Assembly: GCA_964398215.1 (NCBI GenBank)
Contig: CAYNNP010000149.1
Span: 1-16,344, forward strand
Reading direction: 5' to 3'
DNA length: 16,344 bases
Origin: CAYNNP01 sp964398215
Lineage (GTDB): Bacteria; Planctomycetota; Planctomycetia; Pirellulales; Pirellulaceae
In this document: positions 14,875 to 16,344 of the stretch, piece by piece
Layout of the letters: each line of letters starts with the position of its first letter
Numbering within the stretch: position 1 is the first letter of the stretch
Translations under genes and position numbers: made by a program
Notes under the pieces: generated by a model
What the model saw: the letters and a program-made list of their open reading frames with translations, nothing else
What the model was told of the DNA's origin: nothing
Database searches by the model: none

Positions 14875-15558
14875 GCAGCTAAAGAATCGATTTCGCTGAT
14901 TTTGTTTTCTGGACTTGCTGCCGATGCGAATGTTTTCGCCCCGCAGCAGGTCGCGTTTCCACAACTTGTCGTACCGGCTTGGCCAAAGCCAGAACCCGGC
15001 GACACGCTTGATACGTACTGTCGCCGTATTGCTGAGGACCTCCGATCTTATGGTGATGCGATTATCGGAGGAGCCTCGTTCGGTGGAATCATTGCACTGC
15101 ATGTCGCCCAACACATGCAGCCTTTATCTGTAATCCTAATCGGCAGCGTTCGTGCGCCTTCTGAGCTTTCACGTCTAGCAAGATCACTTCGTCCGCTAAG
15201 ACTGTTTGTTCCACTAATCCCCGTACGCTTGCTACAGCTTTGCTGCTTTCCGTTTTCGACACCGCTGGCACGACGGATTGCGCCGCATCTTTGTGAACTT
15301 GCCTGTCAATTTCGCGGTTCCGATCCGACTGTTTTCAAATGGTCGCTATCAAGAATACTGGATTGGAGATCGACTCCCTCGCCAAGTTGTCCGATCCATC
15401 AGATTCATGGAGATCGCGACCGTGTTTTACCGATGCGTCACACTCACCCCGATAAAATCGTTCCTGGCGGCGGCCATGTTATTTCCTTGACGCACGCGAC
15501 TGAGGTCAACGATTTTATTCACAGCACGATTGCCGAAACATTGGGCGGGTCAGGTTGA
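14872..15558 (+). CDS. Alpha/beta hydrolase fold protein
   Basis: A 228-aa soluble protein with the alpha/beta-hydrolase layout. The first strand (SLILFSGLAADANVF) carries the oxyanion-loop region, the nucleophile elbow is GASFGG with S69, the acid is probably D181 or D183 in IHGDRDRVLP, and H202 in GGGHVISL completes the triad. A cap-like helical insert at about 95-160 is rich in Leu, Arg and Pro. Substrate cannot be inferred; esterase, lipase or thioesterase-like activity are possible. It has no signal peptide. It begins 30 bp after the DUF1080 gene and may be in the same transcript. The TTG start is supported by AGGA at the right distance. It converges with the next minus-strand gene, with 7 bp between stop codons. 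Confidence 0.85.
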   Translation: MAAKESISLILFSGLAADANVFAPQQVAFPQLVVPAWPKPEPGDTLDTYCRRIAEDLRSYGDAIIGGASFGGIIALHVAQHMQPLSVILIGSVRAPSELSRLARSLRPLRLFVPLIPVRLLQLCCFPFSTPLARRIAPHLCELACQFRGSDPTVFKWSLSRILDWRSTPSPSCPIHQIHGDRDRVLPMRHTHPDKIVPGGGHVISLTHATEVNDFIHSTIAETLGGSG

Positions 15559-15565
15559 GTGATTT

Positions 15566-16162
15566 CTACTTTTGTTTTTTCTGCATAAACTTCCAGGGAG
15601 CTTCCCACTGCCATGGTCCGTCTTGACCGTGCCACTCTACGGATTCACCATTCTTGATCAACATCTCCATTCCATGTTCTTCTTCCCAGTTGCAGCTGCA
15701 GCCCAGAGCGATGTAGTCGTCGCTGGATCCGATCAGCCTGGGAATCCATACGCTGCTAACCCAAAAATGATTCTGGATGTTCTCACGATTCATCACAGGC
15801 AGCCCATATTCTTCGGTCAGATCTCCGACCATTCCTTCAAAATTGACTCGATGTTCATCGGCCGCATCGTTGATGGATTCACGCAACGCTGATGCATAAC
15901 GCTGCATCCGATAGATCAAAAACCTTTGTCGCAGAGTCGGTGTTTTTCGTCCTTCCTCAAGAATCACCAGCACATCAACGTCGAAGCCTTGAAACTTGAC
16001 CTTCTCCGTCAATTCGACGTAGTAGTCATCATATTCGGTGAACCTGTAGGACAGAAAGTAAACGGCCATCCCAATGCAGGACAATGTCACAAGCACCAGC
16101 ATCATTTTCAGGCTGAACCGAAATCGACGCCGCTTCCGACTCTCGCTGTTTGACTGAGTCAT
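15566..16162 (-). CDS. Small single-pass membrane protein with planctomycete-style N-terminus
   Basis: A 198-aa protein from the ATG at 16162. Its start has a run of basic residues (RKRRRFRFSLK, 9-19) followed by one membrane helix (about 20-38, MMLVLVTLSCIGMAVYFL), the arrangement found at the N-terminus of many planctomycete proteins of unknown function. The remaining 160 residues lie on one side of the membrane, probably outside the cytoplasm by the positive-inside rule, and are rich in Trp, Glu, Asp and Tyr (VWIPRLIGSSDDYIALGCSCNWEEE). I do not recognise a domain. The frame is open further, to an ATG at 16213 and a TTG at 16216, but the 16162 start places the basic segment correctly. The DNA before it, to 16344, has no other gene. 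Confidence 0.7.
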   Translation of the reverse strand: MTQSNSESRKRRRFRFSLKMMLVLVTLSCIGMAVYFLSYRFTEYDDYYVELTEKVKFQGFDVDVLVILEEGRKTPTLRQRFLIYRMQRYASALRESINDAADEHRVNFEGMVGDLTEEYGLPVMNRENIQNHFWVSSVWIPRLIGSSDDYIALGCSCNWEEEHGMEMLIKNGESVEWHGQDGPWQWEAPWKFMQKKQK

Positions 16163-16313
16163 GATTTTATCCCAGAGAACTGAAGGTCCCGTTAAAAGCA
16201 TAGAGGAAGTCATCAAGGCTTTCGGCGATTCAGAAGATCATTGTAAACCTATCGCACCAGCGAACCGCTAGAAAGTAGCTTGGTTTGCAGAGATCGACGG
16301 CCACTAAAGTAGC

Positions 16314-16333
16314 CATCTCTGTCCCCAGAGATG
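16314..16333. repeat. Perfect palindrome (8-bp stem, 4-nt loop) at the right edge
   Basis: CATCTCTG (16314-16321), loop TCCC, CAGAGATG (16326-16333). It is preceded by GTAGC overlapping its first base and followed by TAGCC, so short direct repeats flank the stem. It lies about 150 bp upstream of the minus-strand membrane-protein gene, at the edge of the window, where the element may continue. It resembles the palindrome at 7291-7309 in stem length, loop and the adjacent GTAG. Confidence 0.65.
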
Positions 16334-16344
16334 TAGCCCGACTT

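Overview
The window looks like ordinary chromosome from a planctomycete of the Pirellulales type (Rhodopirellula-like). That is an inference from gene content and style: a DUF1080 protein, a small membrane protein with the basic-then-FSL N-terminus common in these bacteria, a VPGC-type thioredoxin-like exported protein, a Gly/Tyr/Arg-rich exported protein, weak or missing Shine-Dalgarno sites, frequent GTG/TTG starts, and short perfect palindromes between genes. No rRNA, tRNA, CRISPR array, phage gene or transposase is visible.

Layout. 79-4059 (minus strand) is a sulfur-assimilation cluster read in the order cysH (PAPS reductase), a fold-type I PLP enzyme resembling ACC synthases, and one gene that fuses serine acetyltransferase to a CysM-like cysteine synthase. 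Sulfate reduction and cysteine synthesis are thus encoded together, with a PLP enzyme of unknown substrate between them. Divergent from cysH, on the plus strand, are a small Cys/His protein with an anti-sigma-like zinc motif (4459-4695), an exported SYR-repeat protein (5032-6180) and an exported thioredoxin-like protein carrying a short MsrA-like module (6267-7232). A convergent minus-strand gene (7347-8768) encodes an SRPBCC plus TIGR01777 sugar-epimerase-like protein.

8769-9482 has no convincing gene. It holds two tandem copies of a 151-bp sequence (period 154 bp) with internal dyad symmetry, the most unusual non-coding structure here. After it, on the plus strand, come an RNase H-fold protein whose catalytic acids appear replaced, glycogen branching enzyme glgB, a DUF151 bifunctional-nuclease-family protein directly followed by panC (pantothenate/CoA synthesis), a DUF1080 exported protein, and an alpha/beta hydrolase starting at TTG with a good SD. 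A small single-pass membrane protein on the minus strand converges on the hydrolase with 7 bp between stops. A palindrome at the right edge shares its layout with one at 7291-7309.

The best candidates for undescribed biology are the tandem structured repeat, the inactive-looking RNase H-fold protein, the thioredoxin/MsrA-like exported protein, and the acetyltransferase-CysM fusion with phosphoserine-type features. No multi-gene system of a clearly new kind (for example a defence island) is visible.
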